A stretch of 64,000 bases of DNA from Streptomyces lacrimifluminis (lineage in GTDB: Bacteria; Actinomycetota; Actinomycetes; Streptomycetales; Streptomycetaceae): positions 432,453 through 496,452 of the forward strand of contig NZ_BMMU01000004.1 in NCBI RefSeq assembly GCF_014646095.1, given 5' to 3'. The position numbers and the translations under genes were made by a program. Every line of letters begins with the position of its first letter. The first letter of the stretch is position 1. Under the pieces are notes generated by a model. That model made no database searches and was not told the DNA's origin. It saw nothing but the letters and a program-made list of their open reading frames with translations. Positions 8,731-16,135 of this stretch are shown piece after piece.

Positions 8731-9257
8731 GGTCGGTGTCTCCGCGTGGTGGGGGTGTGGCGTGGGCGGGGGGCGGGGCGGGGTAGTCGGTCTGGCGGGT
8801 GTGGTCGGGGCCGGGGGAGGTGGTCGGGGCATGGAGGGTGGTCGATGCAGGGGGCGTGGTCGAGGCCGGTGCGCGGGATGTGACCGAGGCCGGGGATGTG
8901 ACTGGTGCGCGGAGGGTGGTCGGTCCGGGGGCGATCCGGAGGATCCAGGGGCCGGGTTTCCGGGGCCAGGGGGCAGCGAAGGGGGCGAAGGGGGGAATGT
9001 CCGGGTATCAGCGGCGCCTACGGCACGGCCGGTGCCCGGGCTGCCGTGCCCAAGCACAGGCGGCTGCCCAGGCACAGGCGGTGTGCCCGAGCCTGGCCTG
9101 CGCCTGCCGCACGATCGACGCCAAGCCCTGGTCGGGCCGAGGCAAGGTCAGTGCCTGGGCACGGCTGGCGCCCACACCACGGTCGGGGCCAAGCCACGGT
9201 CGGGCCCGAGACAAAGCCAGCGCCCAGGCACGGCTGGCGCCACACCGCCGTCGGGGC
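8731..9257. other. 527-bp non-coding stretch: G-rich run and degenerate repeats
   Basis: Between the P450 start and the stop of the ebo phosphodiesterase. The left half is very G-rich on the plus strand with reiterated GGTCGGGG/GTGGTCG motifs; the right half holds a 70-bp tandem duplication. Open frames here are low-complexity and inconsistent in codon use, so I call no gene. The P450 promoter must lie at the left end. Confidence 0.6.
8764..8783 (+). other. Potential G-quadruplex motif
   Basis: GGGCGGGGGGCGGGGCGGGG on the plus strand: four G-runs separated by single C residues. It sits 34-53 nt upstream of the P450 start codon, on the template strand of that gene. Confidence 0.55.
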
Positions 9258-9258
9258 C
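9121..9258. repeat. Two tandem copies of a ~70-bp unit
   Basis: Unit 1 is 9121-9190 and unit 2 is 9191-9258. Both contain GGCACGGCTGGCGCC followed by ACACC and GTCGGGGCC, and align along their length with scattered substitutions and small indels. Unit 2 ends at the stop codon of the ebo phosphodiesterase gene. Confidence 0.7.
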
Positions 9259-10694
9259 TAGGCGTGCTCCGTGGGTGTGTCCGACGGCAGGCCGGCGAGT
9301 TTCAGGAGCAGGCCCTTGACGTCGGTGGCGGCGATGGCCTCGCTGCCGTGCTCCGGTTCGGAACAGAGCAGTACGGGGCCGTGGTCGGGGTCGCTCGGGA
9401 GGCGGCCGTGGCTGCCGCGGACGCCCGAGGGGTCCAGCGGGACGGTCTGCATGCGATAGCGGAACCCCAGCTTCTTGCGCGCGAGTTGACCGGCCGCGTG
9501 CAGTTTCACCGACGGGTTGGTGTCGTCCCACAGCAGTTCGGCGGGGTCGTAGCCGGGCTTGCGATGGATCTCGACCTGGCGGGCGAAGTCGGGGGCGCGG
9601 TCGTCGTCGAGCCAGTAGTAGTAGGTGAACCAGGCGTCGGCGTCCGCCACCGCGACCAGCTCTCCCGAGCGCTCGTGGTCCAGGCCCTGGGCCGCCTTGC
9701 CCATCTCGCCCAGCACCTGCTCCACACCGTCGAGTTCACCGACGATCTTGGCGACCTCCCGAACGTCGGCCGGGTCCCGGACGTAGACGTGCGCCAGCTG
9801 GTGGTCGGCGACGGCGAAGGCGCGGGAGGTCCAGGGGTCGAGGTACTCCATGCCGTCCTGGGTGTGCACCTCCAGCAGTCCGGCCCGGCGCAGGGCCCGG
9901 TTGATGTCCACGGGGCGGGAGACCGGAGTGATGCCGTACTCGCTCAGCGCCACCACCGTGGCGCCGGCGGCGAGGAAGTGGTCGATCAACGGGCGCAGGG
10001 CGTCGTCGAGTTGGCGGGCAGCGCGGATCGACGCGTCGGACTGCGGGCCGGAACGCTGGGGTTCGTAGTCCATCTCCGGGATGTAGACCAGGGTCAGGTC
10101 GGGGTCGTGTTCGTCGAAGATCTGGCGGGCGGCGCCCAGGATCCACTGGGTGGAGGGCATGCCTGCGTTCGGTCCCCAGTAGGTGAACAGGGGGAACGGG
10201 CCGAGGCGGTCGGTGAGTTCGTCGTGCAGGGAGGGCGGCCAGGTGTAGCAGTCGGGTTCCTTGCGGCCGTCGGAGTAGTAGATCGGGCGCGGGGTCACCG
10301 TCCAGTCGACGTCGGCGCCCATGGCGTACCACCAGCAGATGTTGGCGACCGTGTAGCCGGGCGACCGCTTTCGGGCCGCGTCCCAGATCTTCTCGCCGCC
10401 GACGAGGGCGTTGTGCTGCCGCCAGAGCAGTACTTCACCGAGGTCGCGAAAGTACCAGCCATTGGCCACCGCGCCGTGTGTGGAAGGGAGTTCGCCGGTG
10501 AGAAAGGTCGACTGGGCGGTGCAGGTGACGGCGGGCAGCGTGGTGCCGAGGGTGGACTGGAAGCCGCGGTCGCCGAGGGCGGCGACGGCGGGCATGTGGC
10601 GCAGGAGGGCGGGGGTGAGACCGACGATGTCCAGCACGACAAGTCGGTTGGTGTTCGGGGTTTCGATCATGAGGAGTTCCCTGCGGCCGGTCAT
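9258..10694 (-). CDS. EboF-like nucleotide pyrophosphatase/phosphodiesterase family protein
   Basis: A 478-aa alkaline-phosphatase-superfamily protein. Seen: metal-binding start VVLDIVGLTPALL, nucleophile region TTLPAVTCTAQSTFLTG (Thr in PAVTCTAQ), ANGWYFRDLGEVLLWRQ, PEMDYEPQR, ALSEYGITPV and VADHQLAHVYV. This is the pattern of the phosphodiesterase-type member of ebo clusters (EboF). Its ATG overlaps the stop of the upstream gene (ATGA), with AGAGGAC as ribosome site, so it is translationally coupled and last in the operon. In cyanobacteria the ebo genes are needed to move a scytonemin precursor to the periplasm; the reaction of this protein is not known. Confidence 0.8.
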   Translation of the reverse strand: MTGRRELLMIETPNTNRLVVLDIVGLTPALLRHMPAVAALGDRGFQSTLGTTLPAVTCTAQSTFLTGELPSTHGAVANGWYFRDLGEVLLWRQHNALVGGEKIWDAARKRSPGYTVANICWWYAMGADVDWTVTPRPIYYSDGRKEPDCYTWPPSLHDELTDRLGPFPLFTYWGPNAGMPSTQWILGAARQIFDEHDPDLTLVYIPEMDYEPQRSGPQSDASIRAARQLDDALRPLIDHFLAAGATVVALSEYGITPVSRPVDINRALRRAGLLEVHTQDGMEYLDPWTSRAFAVADHQLAHVYVRDPADVREVAKIVGELDGVEQVLGEMGKAAQGLDHERSGELVAVADADAWFTYYYWLDDDRAPDFARQVEIHRKPGYDPAELLWDDTNPSVKLHAAGQLARKKLGFRYRMQTVPLDPSGVRGSHGRLPSDPDHGPVLLCSEPEHGSEAIAATDVKGLLLKLAGLPSDTPTEHA

Positions 10695-11857
10695 GAGTGG
10701 TCCTCTTTGAGGCCCAGGCCGGTCAACCGGTCGCGGGCCCAGACGAGTTCGGCGGCTATGCCGGCGGCGAGGTCGGCGGGCGGGCGGGGCAGGACGGACC
10801 AGGTGTAGGTCTCGACCTCGATGTGGTCGCAGGCGGCGCGCGGGCCGCCGACAAGTCCGGTGAGGACGGTGGTGAGTTGGTCGGCGGTGGTGCGGAGGGG
10901 TGGTTCGGGCTCGGCGTGCAGCGGGGCGTGGAAGTGCGTGCGCCAGGGGCTGTCGGCGCCGGCCGCCGGAAGCCCGCCGCCGTCCAGGGCGTCCGGCAGG
11001 TCATCGACGCCGACTACCCGCCCCTCGCTGACCGTTCGCGTCTGGTGCAGGAACCGCCGTTCGGCCAGCTCCCGCAGGGCTGCGCGGGCGCGCGGGTCGG
11101 TCGGGTCGGGAGCCTCGACCGCGCAGGACGCCTGGAGTTTCACGATCGGCAGGCCGGCGTCGGCCAGCCGCCCGAGTGCTTCACCGGGCTCCTCGAACTG
11201 GACGGCGAGATGGCAGGCGTCCAGGCAGACACCAAGATAGTCACGGTCCACGTCGGCGAACTCCCGTACCGCCTGGGTGGTGGTCTCCACGACGCACCCC
11301 GGTTCCGGTTCGAAGCCGACTCGGATACGGCGGCCGGTGTCCGACTCCAACTCCGTCAGCCCTTCCGCTAGTTGGTCCAGAGCGCGGTGGGCCGTGTCCG
11401 CGCGCTCTGTCGCCCACGGGGTGCGCCAGCCGAGCGGGAGGGTGGAGACGCTGCCGCGTCGCGCGTCGGCGGGAAGGAGGGCGGCGAGGACGCGGGCGCA
11501 GTCGAGGGTGTAGGCGAGACGGGCCGGGTCCGCCCAGTCGGGGAGGTAGACGTCCTTCTTGACGACCTCGCGGTGGAACCCCTCGTACGGGAAGGCGTTG
11601 AGAGTGACCGTCTCCAGGCCACGCGCCGCGAGTTCACCCTTGAGGGTCGCCAACGCCCTTTCGTCGGCAGCTAGTTCACTGACGGCAGCGCGGGCCAGCC
11701 AGAGGCCGATGCCGAGCCTGCCGACGCCGAGCCGTTTCCGTACGGGTTCGGCGTGAGCGCCGAGCTGGGCGACGACCCCGGCGAGGTCCTCGGCCTGGTG
11801 GACGTTGCTGCAGTACGCGAGGTGGACGGGGGTGCCGTCGGGGTGGAGGAAGCGCAC
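10691..11857 (-). CDS. eboE: EboE-like TIM-barrel protein (metabolite traffic)
   Basis: A 388-aa xylose-isomerase-like TIM barrel. Seen: HLAYCSNVHQAEDLAGVVAQL at the N-terminus, VTLNAFPYEGFHREVVKKDVY, GFEPEPGCVVET, DYLGVCLDACHLAVQFE and VKLQASCAVEAP. These fit the EboE family (COG3622-like, sugar phosphate isomerase/epimerase fold). I start it at the GTG at 11857, which has a GGGGGAGA ribosome site about 12 nt upstream and lies 7 nt after the preceding stop; an ATG further upstream (11929) would overlap the TatD-like gene by 65 nt. Coupled to the phosphodiesterase by ATGA. Substrate unknown. Confidence 0.8.
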   Translation of the reverse strand: MRFLHPDGTPVHLAYCSNVHQAEDLAGVVAQLGAHAEPVRKRLGVGRLGIGLWLARAAVSELAADERALATLKGELAARGLETVTLNAFPYEGFHREVVKKDVYLPDWADPARLAYTLDCARVLAALLPADARRGSVSTLPLGWRTPWATERADTAHRALDQLAEGLTELESDTGRRIRVGFEPEPGCVVETTTQAVREFADVDRDYLGVCLDACHLAVQFEEPGEALGRLADAGLPIVKLQASCAVEAPDPTDPRARAALRELAERRFLHQTRTVSEGRVVGVDDLPDALDGGGLPAAGADSPWRTHFHAPLHAEPEPPLRTTADQLTTVLTGLVGGPRAACDHIEVETYTWSVLPRPPADLAAGIAAELVWARDRLTGLGLKEDHS

Positions 11858-11864
11858 GGTCGGC

Positions 11865-12731
11865 TCACTCTCCCCCGCGCCGGATGGAGTTGCCCTCGAA
11901 CGACGAGGTCTCGTCGGGCTTCGGCTCACCGTCCGTGACGTCCAGGTCGAGGCGTCCGCTCTGGCCGTAGAAGGCGACGGGGTTGCGCCACAGGACGCGG
12001 TCGACGTCGTCGTCCGTAAAGCCGTCGGCGAGCATCGCGTCGCCGGTCCTACGTGTCTTCAGGGGGTCCGAACTACCCCAGTCCGCAGCCGAGTTGATGA
12101 GGACACGGTCGAGGCCGTACTCCTGGAGGATGCGGACCATGCGGTCCTCGCTCATCTTCGTCCTCGGGTAGACGGAGAACCCGGCCCAGCAGCCGCTGTC
12201 GAGGACCATGCCGACCGTCAGCTCGTTGAGGTGGTCCAGGACGACGAGTTCGGGGGCGATGCCCGACTCCCGTACGACGTCCAGGGTCCGCCGGGTCCCG
12301 GCCGCCTTGTCGCGGTGCGGGGTGTGGACGAGGGCGGGCAGGCCGTGCGCGACGGCGAGTTGGAGCTGACGGGCGAGGACCTCGTCCTCCTCCTTGGTCA
12401 TCGAGTCGTAGCCGATCTCCCCGACGGCGACGACCCGGTCCTTGGCGAGGTAGCGGGGCAGTTCGTCGAGGACGGGGAGGCAGCGCGGGTCGTTCGCCTC
12501 CTTCGGGTTGAGGGCGATCGTGCAGAAGTGCTGGATGCCGAACTGGGCGGCCCGGTACGGCTCCCAGCCGAGCAGCGAGTCGAAGTAGTCGTAGAAGGTG
12601 TCGGGCGAGGTGCGGGGCTGGCCGAGCCAGAAGGCGGGCTCGACGACGGCCCGGACCCCGGCCGCGTACATCGCCTCGTAGTCGTCGGTGGTGCGGGAGG
12701 ACATGTGGATGTGGGGGTCGAAGATGCGCAT
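11865..12731 (-). CDS. eboB: EboB-like TatD-family metal-dependent hydrolase
   Basis: A 288-aa TIM-barrel hydrolase. Seen: metal site DPHIHMSSRT at the N-terminus, AVGEIGYDSMTKEE, PALVHTPHRDKAAGT, VVLDHLNELTV and INSAADWGSSDPL, matching the Asp/His/Glu metal ligands of the TatD/amidohydrolase fold. It begins 2 bp after the EboA stop and is followed 7 bp later by EboE, so it is part of the same operon. It is much closer to the ebo-type TatD relatives than to nuclease TatD, judged by context and the FWLGQPRTSPDTFYDYF segment. Substrate unknown. Confidence 0.8.
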   Translation of the reverse strand: MRIFDPHIHMSSRTTDDYEAMYAAGVRAVVEPAFWLGQPRTSPDTFYDYFDSLLGWEPYRAAQFGIQHFCTIALNPKEANDPRCLPVLDELPRYLAKDRVVAVGEIGYDSMTKEEDEVLARQLQLAVAHGLPALVHTPHRDKAAGTRRTLDVVRESGIAPELVVLDHLNELTVGMVLDSGCWAGFSVYPRTKMSEDRMVRILQEYGLDRVLINSAADWGSSDPLKTRRTGDAMLADGFTDDDVDRVLWRNPVAFYGQSGRLDLDVTDGEPKPDETSSFEGNSIRRGGE

Positions 12732-12733
12732 GG

Positions 12734-13351
12734 TCACATGGCTCCGTGGGTGGTGGTGAAGGGGCGCACCAGAGGGGCGATGTCCTCGGGTACGGGGCGT
12801 CCGGCCGCCGTCCGTTCGCGGGCGAAGTCGCCGAGCATGCGGGTGAGTTCGGCGTCGGCGCGGTCGTGGAGTCCGGCGACGCGGGCCAGCGGGATCTCGC
12901 AGAAGACACACTTGAGGACGGCCTGGCGGTACTCGTCCGCCGGGAGGTGGGCCGCCGCGTACGGGCCGAGGGCGGCCTCGATCAGCGTGTTGTCGTTGCC
13001 GCGCAGGGTCCCCCGTACGAGATCCAGGAACCGGCCGGTCCCCTCCCGGTCGATCTGTGGCAACGCCCTTAGAACGGCGCGCTGTTCGGCGGGGTCGCCG
13101 TAGCGGTGCAGCGCTGCCACCTCGTCGGCGAGGGCCTGGTCGCGCAGGGGCAGGGCGGCGAGGAGCAGCACGCGGGCTGCTTCGTCGATGGTGCGGCCGT
13201 CGGGCAACGGGCCGCGTCCGCAGTGGCGTCGGACGGCGGGGAAGCGGGTGCGGATGGCAGCGGGGTCGGCGGCGACCTCGGCCAGGGCGGTGTCGAGCCA
13301 GGCGCGGGCTTCGGGGGTGAGGGGCAGAGGGGATGCATCGGAAAGCGGCAT
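12734..13351 (-). CDS. eboA: EboA domain protein
   Basis: A 205-aa, all-helical protein of the EboA family, predicted to be cytoplasmic with no catalytic motif. Seen: ARVLLLAALP, EVAALHRYGDPAEQRAVLRALP, then DNTLIEAALGPYAAAHLP and LKCVFCEIPLARVAGLHDRADAELTRML. The HEAT-like helical pattern and the conserved FCEIPLARVAGL segment are typical of the family. Its position directly before the TatD-like gene (2 bp gap) fits ebo operons. The ribosome site before the ATG at 13351 is weak. Molecular role unknown; known only that ebo mutants of Nostoc mis-localise a scytonemin precursor. Confidence 0.78.
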   Translation of the reverse strand: MPLSDASPLPLTPEARAWLDTALAEVAADPAAIRTRFPAVRRHCGRGPLPDGRTIDEAARVLLLAALPLRDQALADEVAALHRYGDPAEQRAVLRALPQIDREGTGRFLDLVRGTLRGNDNTLIEAALGPYAAAHLPADEYRQAVLKCVFCEIPLARVAGLHDRADAELTRMLGDFARERTAAGRPVPEDIAPLVRPFTTTHGAM

Positions 13352-13461
13352 GGCGCGGTTCCAGAAAGGGAGTTGGAGGGGAAGACGGGGGCCGGAGAAG
13401 GCTGGAGAAGACCGAGGAGGGGATCGCGAAATTCTCGTGGACAAGTGGTGGGGCGGCAGCC

Positions 13462-14310
13462 TCAGGAGGCGAGCAGGCTGCGGGCCTCGGCGCGACGCAG
13501 GAACTCCAGGGAGCTGCGGGCGATGTCGGGGGCGTCCAGAGCGCCGCCCTGGATCTCGACGGACACCAGGCCGCGATGCCCGAGGTCGGTCAGCGCCGCC
13601 AGCACCGGCGGGAAGTCGATCTCGCCGGCGCCGAACTCCAGATGCCGGTGGACACCGCGGACCATGTCCTCGATCTGGACGTTCAGCAGGTGCGGTGCGG
13701 CCAGGTCGACGCAGTCGAGCAGCGACGGTTCCTCCACGCAATGGGCGTGTCCGATGTCCAGGGTGACGCCGAACAGCTCGTGCCCGCCGAGCAGTTCGCG
13801 CAGTCTCAGACACTTCCCGATCGTGTCGACGAACATGTGCGGCTCGGGTTCGAAGGCCAGCGCGACCCCGTACGCCTCCGCCGTCTCCAGCACCGCCCCG
13901 ACGCCCGCGGCCAGCCGCCGCCAGGCCTCCGCCTCCGGGATGTCGTCCGGGGTCGGTCCGCTGCACAACTGGACGCTGGGCGAGCCGAGTCCGGCGGCGA
14001 TGCGTACGGCACGTCGCAGCAGCTCGACACGGCGTTCCGGTCGGCCGGACATCAGCGTCGGCTGGTGCTTGCCCCAGGGGTCGAGGAAGTAGGGCGCCCC
14101 GGTCTCGACGGTGACGGTCAGCCCGAGCTTCGCCAACTGCTGCCCCACGGTGGCGACCTGGCGGTCAAGGTCGTCTGCGTACGGGTCGAGATGGTTGTGG
14201 TCGAGGGTGAGGGCGACGCCGTCGTAGCCCAGGTCGGCGAGGACGCCGAGGACGTCGGAGAGGCGGTGGTGGGTGAATCCGTTGGTGCCGTAGCCGAATC
14301 TCAGGCCCAT
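13462..14310 (-). CDS. Sugar phosphate isomerase/epimerase-like TIM barrel
   Basis: A 282-aa AP-endonuclease-2/xylose-isomerase-like barrel. Seen: MGLRFGYGTNGFTHHRLSDV at the N-terminus, VALTLDHNHLDPY, VTVETGAPYFLDPWGKHQPT, AFEPEPHMFVDT, GVTLDIGHAHC and VSVEIQGGALDAPD. The Glu/Asp/His/Glu set in these strands matches metal binding in the fold. The ATG at 14310 follows GAAGGGTGG. It sits between the prenyltransferase and EboA and is an extra barrel beside EboE; such a gene accompanies actinobacterial ebo-type clusters in my memory. Substrate unknown. Confidence 0.8.
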   Translation of the reverse strand: MGLRFGYGTNGFTHHRLSDVLGVLADLGYDGVALTLDHNHLDPYADDLDRQVATVGQQLAKLGLTVTVETGAPYFLDPWGKHQPTLMSGRPERRVELLRRAVRIAAGLGSPSVQLCSGPTPDDIPEAEAWRRLAAGVGAVLETAEAYGVALAFEPEPHMFVDTIGKCLRLRELLGGHELFGVTLDIGHAHCVEEPSLLDCVDLAAPHLLNVQIEDMVRGVHRHLEFGAGEIDFPPVLAALTDLGHRGLVSVEIQGGALDAPDIARSSLEFLRRAEARSLLAS

Positions 14311-14359
14311 GGCCCGCCACCCTTCGTCACACGACTCATGGGACAATTGATGACATGGC

Positions 14360-15376
14360 TCACGTCGGGGACACCCGCCTCGCCAGGCGCTGCGCCACCG
14401 GGTGCAGGGCTCCCAGGAGCGCGGCGGCGACGGGCGCTCCGGCGCGCGCCGTGAGCGCCGCCTGCAGGGGGACCATGGCGAGGATGCCCGCTCCCACCGC
14501 ACGCCGTACGGAACTCGCGCGTGGATCGCGTACGGCCCGCACCTGGGCCCAGCCGTACGTCCCCAGGTAGGCGAGAACTCCGGCGGAGGCGACGGCTGTT
14601 CGGGCGACCTCCTCTCGGGGCAGGGTGCGCCGGGGCGGCAGAAGGGCCGGAAGTACGGAAGGCAGCACCGTCGACAGTGCCGTGGCAGACGACACGGCGA
14701 GCGTCGTGGCGGGCAGCCGCGCCGGTGCGCCGGAGATCTCGTGGCGGCTGAGGGCGGTGAGCGTGTAGGTGTGCACCCCGGTGAGGAGGGCGGGGACGGC
14801 GCCGCGAGCGAGCGCTCCGGCCGTGCCGCCCCCACGGGGCCCGTGCCACGGAGGGCTGCCGCCGCCGGCCACCGCGCCCGCCAGCACGTCGAGCGCACGC
14901 GCGCCCGCCATCGCCGCCGGACCGGCCGGAGTCGACTTCAACTTCAGGTCGTACGCCCAGATCAGCGCCGTCAGGGGCAGGGCGACGGCGAGTCCGCGTC
15001 GGCCGCCCGACACGGCGGCGAGTCCGAGGCCTGCGCCGGTCAGGCCGGTGGCGACGGCCAGCGCCGTCCGGCGCGGCACCCGGCCGGAGGGCACCGGCCG
15101 GGTGGGCCGCTCGACCGAGTCGACGGCGGCGTCGGCGTAGTCGTTGAGGGCCATGCCGGCCCAGTAGAGACAGACGGAGGACGCCATCGCGCCGGCCGTC
15201 CGGGGACCAAGGGGACGGCCCGCCGCGGTCGCGCCCGCCAGGATGTCGCCGGGAACACTCAGCGCGGCCGGGGCTCTGACAAGGCTCACCAGGTCAGAAA
15301 GTGGGGGCAGTTGAAAATTGGCGTGTTGCGGGGGCTGTCGGGAACCGGCGGGGGGAAGTAATTTCCGGTCACTCAT
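14360..15376 (-). CDS. eboC: EboC-like UbiA-family prenyltransferase
   Basis: A 338-aa integral membrane protein of the UbiA superfamily. Seen: the first Asp-rich motif NDYADAAVDSVERPTRP (NxxxDxxxD) and the second, AYDLKLKSTPAG (YDxxLKxT), plus eight or so hydrophobic helices. UbiA enzymes join an isoprenyl chain to an acceptor, or move polyprenyl-phosphate-linked groups, in the membrane. It is first in the ebo-type operon, 49 bp ahead of the isomerase gene, with AT-rich DNA (15377-15480) upstream likely holding the promoter. NCBI naming of relatives as 'SCO3242 family prenyltransferase' is from memory. Acceptor and donor are unknown. Confidence 0.85.
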   Translation of the reverse strand: MSDRKLLPPAGSRQPPQHANFQLPPLSDLVSLVRAPAALSVPGDILAGATAAGRPLGPRTAGAMASSVCLYWAGMALNDYADAAVDSVERPTRPVPSGRVPRRTALAVATGLTGAGLGLAAVSGGRRGLAVALPLTALIWAYDLKLKSTPAGPAAMAGARALDVLAGAVAGGGSPPWHGPRGGGTAGALARGAVPALLTGVHTYTLTALSRHEISGAPARLPATTLAVSSATALSTVLPSVLPALLPPRRTLPREEVARTAVASAGVLAYLGTYGWAQVRAVRDPRASSVRRAVGAGILAMVPLQAALTARAGAPVAAALLGALHPVAQRLARRVSPT

Positions 15377-15494
15377 GCGCCAATCATTACCGAAAATTAT
15401 TGAAAGCTAATACTCTTGACCCATGTTGCTTCTTGTGAGGAACACGACAACTGGACCTCATTGACATTTCCTTCGTGTGACCATGCCGCCGCCT

Positions 15495-15923
15495 TCAGTA
15501 ACGTGCCCGCCAGTCCCCGCCCTTGATGAGCCTTCCGTGCGCCCGCAACCGTGCGGCGACGATCGGGCCGGCGACGTACACCCAGGCACGTACGGCGCTC
15601 CCGTCGGCGTCGAGGGTCACCTGCCGCGCGACCCGCTCGTACAGACTGTGCGGGTCACCCGGTACGCACTCCTCCAACTCGTCCAGTTCGGCCAGCAGTT
15701 CGTCGTACTCATCCGGCGACGCCGCGACCAGTTCCCCGTGCACGACTCCGCCGGGTTCCGGCACGGCGTACGGGTAGCCGGGCCCGTCGTACAGCACCGC
15801 GTCCGCGAGCCGTCCCGGCCGCTCCGACTGTGTACGACCGCGCAGGAAGTGGTCGTGGTTGGGCTCGCCGGGGCGGAGGGTGCCGTAGACGAAGAACGGG
15901 AGTCTCACGCGTCGGTCTCGCAT
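15495..15923 (-). CDS. Gamma-glutamylcyclotransferase-like (AIG2/BtrG) protein
   Basis: About 142 aa of the GGCT fold. Seen: FVYGTLRPGEPNHDHFL (the YGSLR-like substrate loop), PGYPYAVPEPGGVVHGELV and the catalytic Glu region ELDELEECVPG, then YERVARQVT and AWVYV. Such proteins cyclise gamma-glutamyl amines or dipeptides; the exact substrate is unclear. The start is uncertain: ATG at 15923 or GTG at 15908, both with weak ribosome sites. The frame stays open up to 16085 through four 21-bp tandem repeats that would encode heptads like EPMNPSR; I regard that as leader DNA. Confidence 0.75.
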   Translation of the reverse strand: MRDRRVRLPFFVYGTLRPGEPNHDHFLRGRTQSERPGRLADAVLYDGPGYPYAVPEPGGVVHGELVAASPDEYDELLAELDELEECVPGDPHSLYERVARQVTLDADGSAVRAWVYVAGPIVAARLRAHGRLIKGGDWRARY

Positions 15924-15930
15924 TCGTAAG

Positions 15931-16014
15931 GGCGGGTTCGTGGGGCGGATCGTGGGTTCGCGGGGCGGGTTCATGGGTTCGCGAGAGGGGTTCATGGGTT
16001 CGTGAGAGGGGTTC
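15931..16014. repeat. Four tandem 21-bp repeats
   Basis: Units begin at 15931, 15952, 15973 and 15994. The last two differ at one base (ATGGGTTCGCGAGAGGGGTTC versus ...CGTGAG...), and the first two are more diverged but keep GGGTTCG and the length. They lie directly upstream of the GGCT-like gene on the minus strand. The 21-bp period (7 codons) keeps the reading frame open. Confidence 0.75.
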
Positions 16015-16135
16015 GTGGGGATGGGGAAACGATTCTCGCCATAAGTCGAGGTGAAGATGCCTTCGCTATGGACACGACATGTCATGAACCCTTAAATCTG
16101 AGCGTTCCCCGCCGTCTTCGTCCCCAAGGAGACCG

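Noticed and set aside
8731..9257. Secreted or repetitive protein encoded between P450 and the ebo cluster
   Set aside because: Frames open on both strands are G/R/A low-complexity sequence without ribosome sites or consistent codon bias.
9121..9258. CRISPR array
   Set aside because: Units are contiguous, diverged and without unique spacers; no cas genes in the window.
7540..15376. Complete terpenoid or antibiotic gene cluster
   Set aside because: A P450 and a UbiA prenyltransferase are present, but there is no synthase, carrier or assembly enzyme; the genes fit ebo families better.
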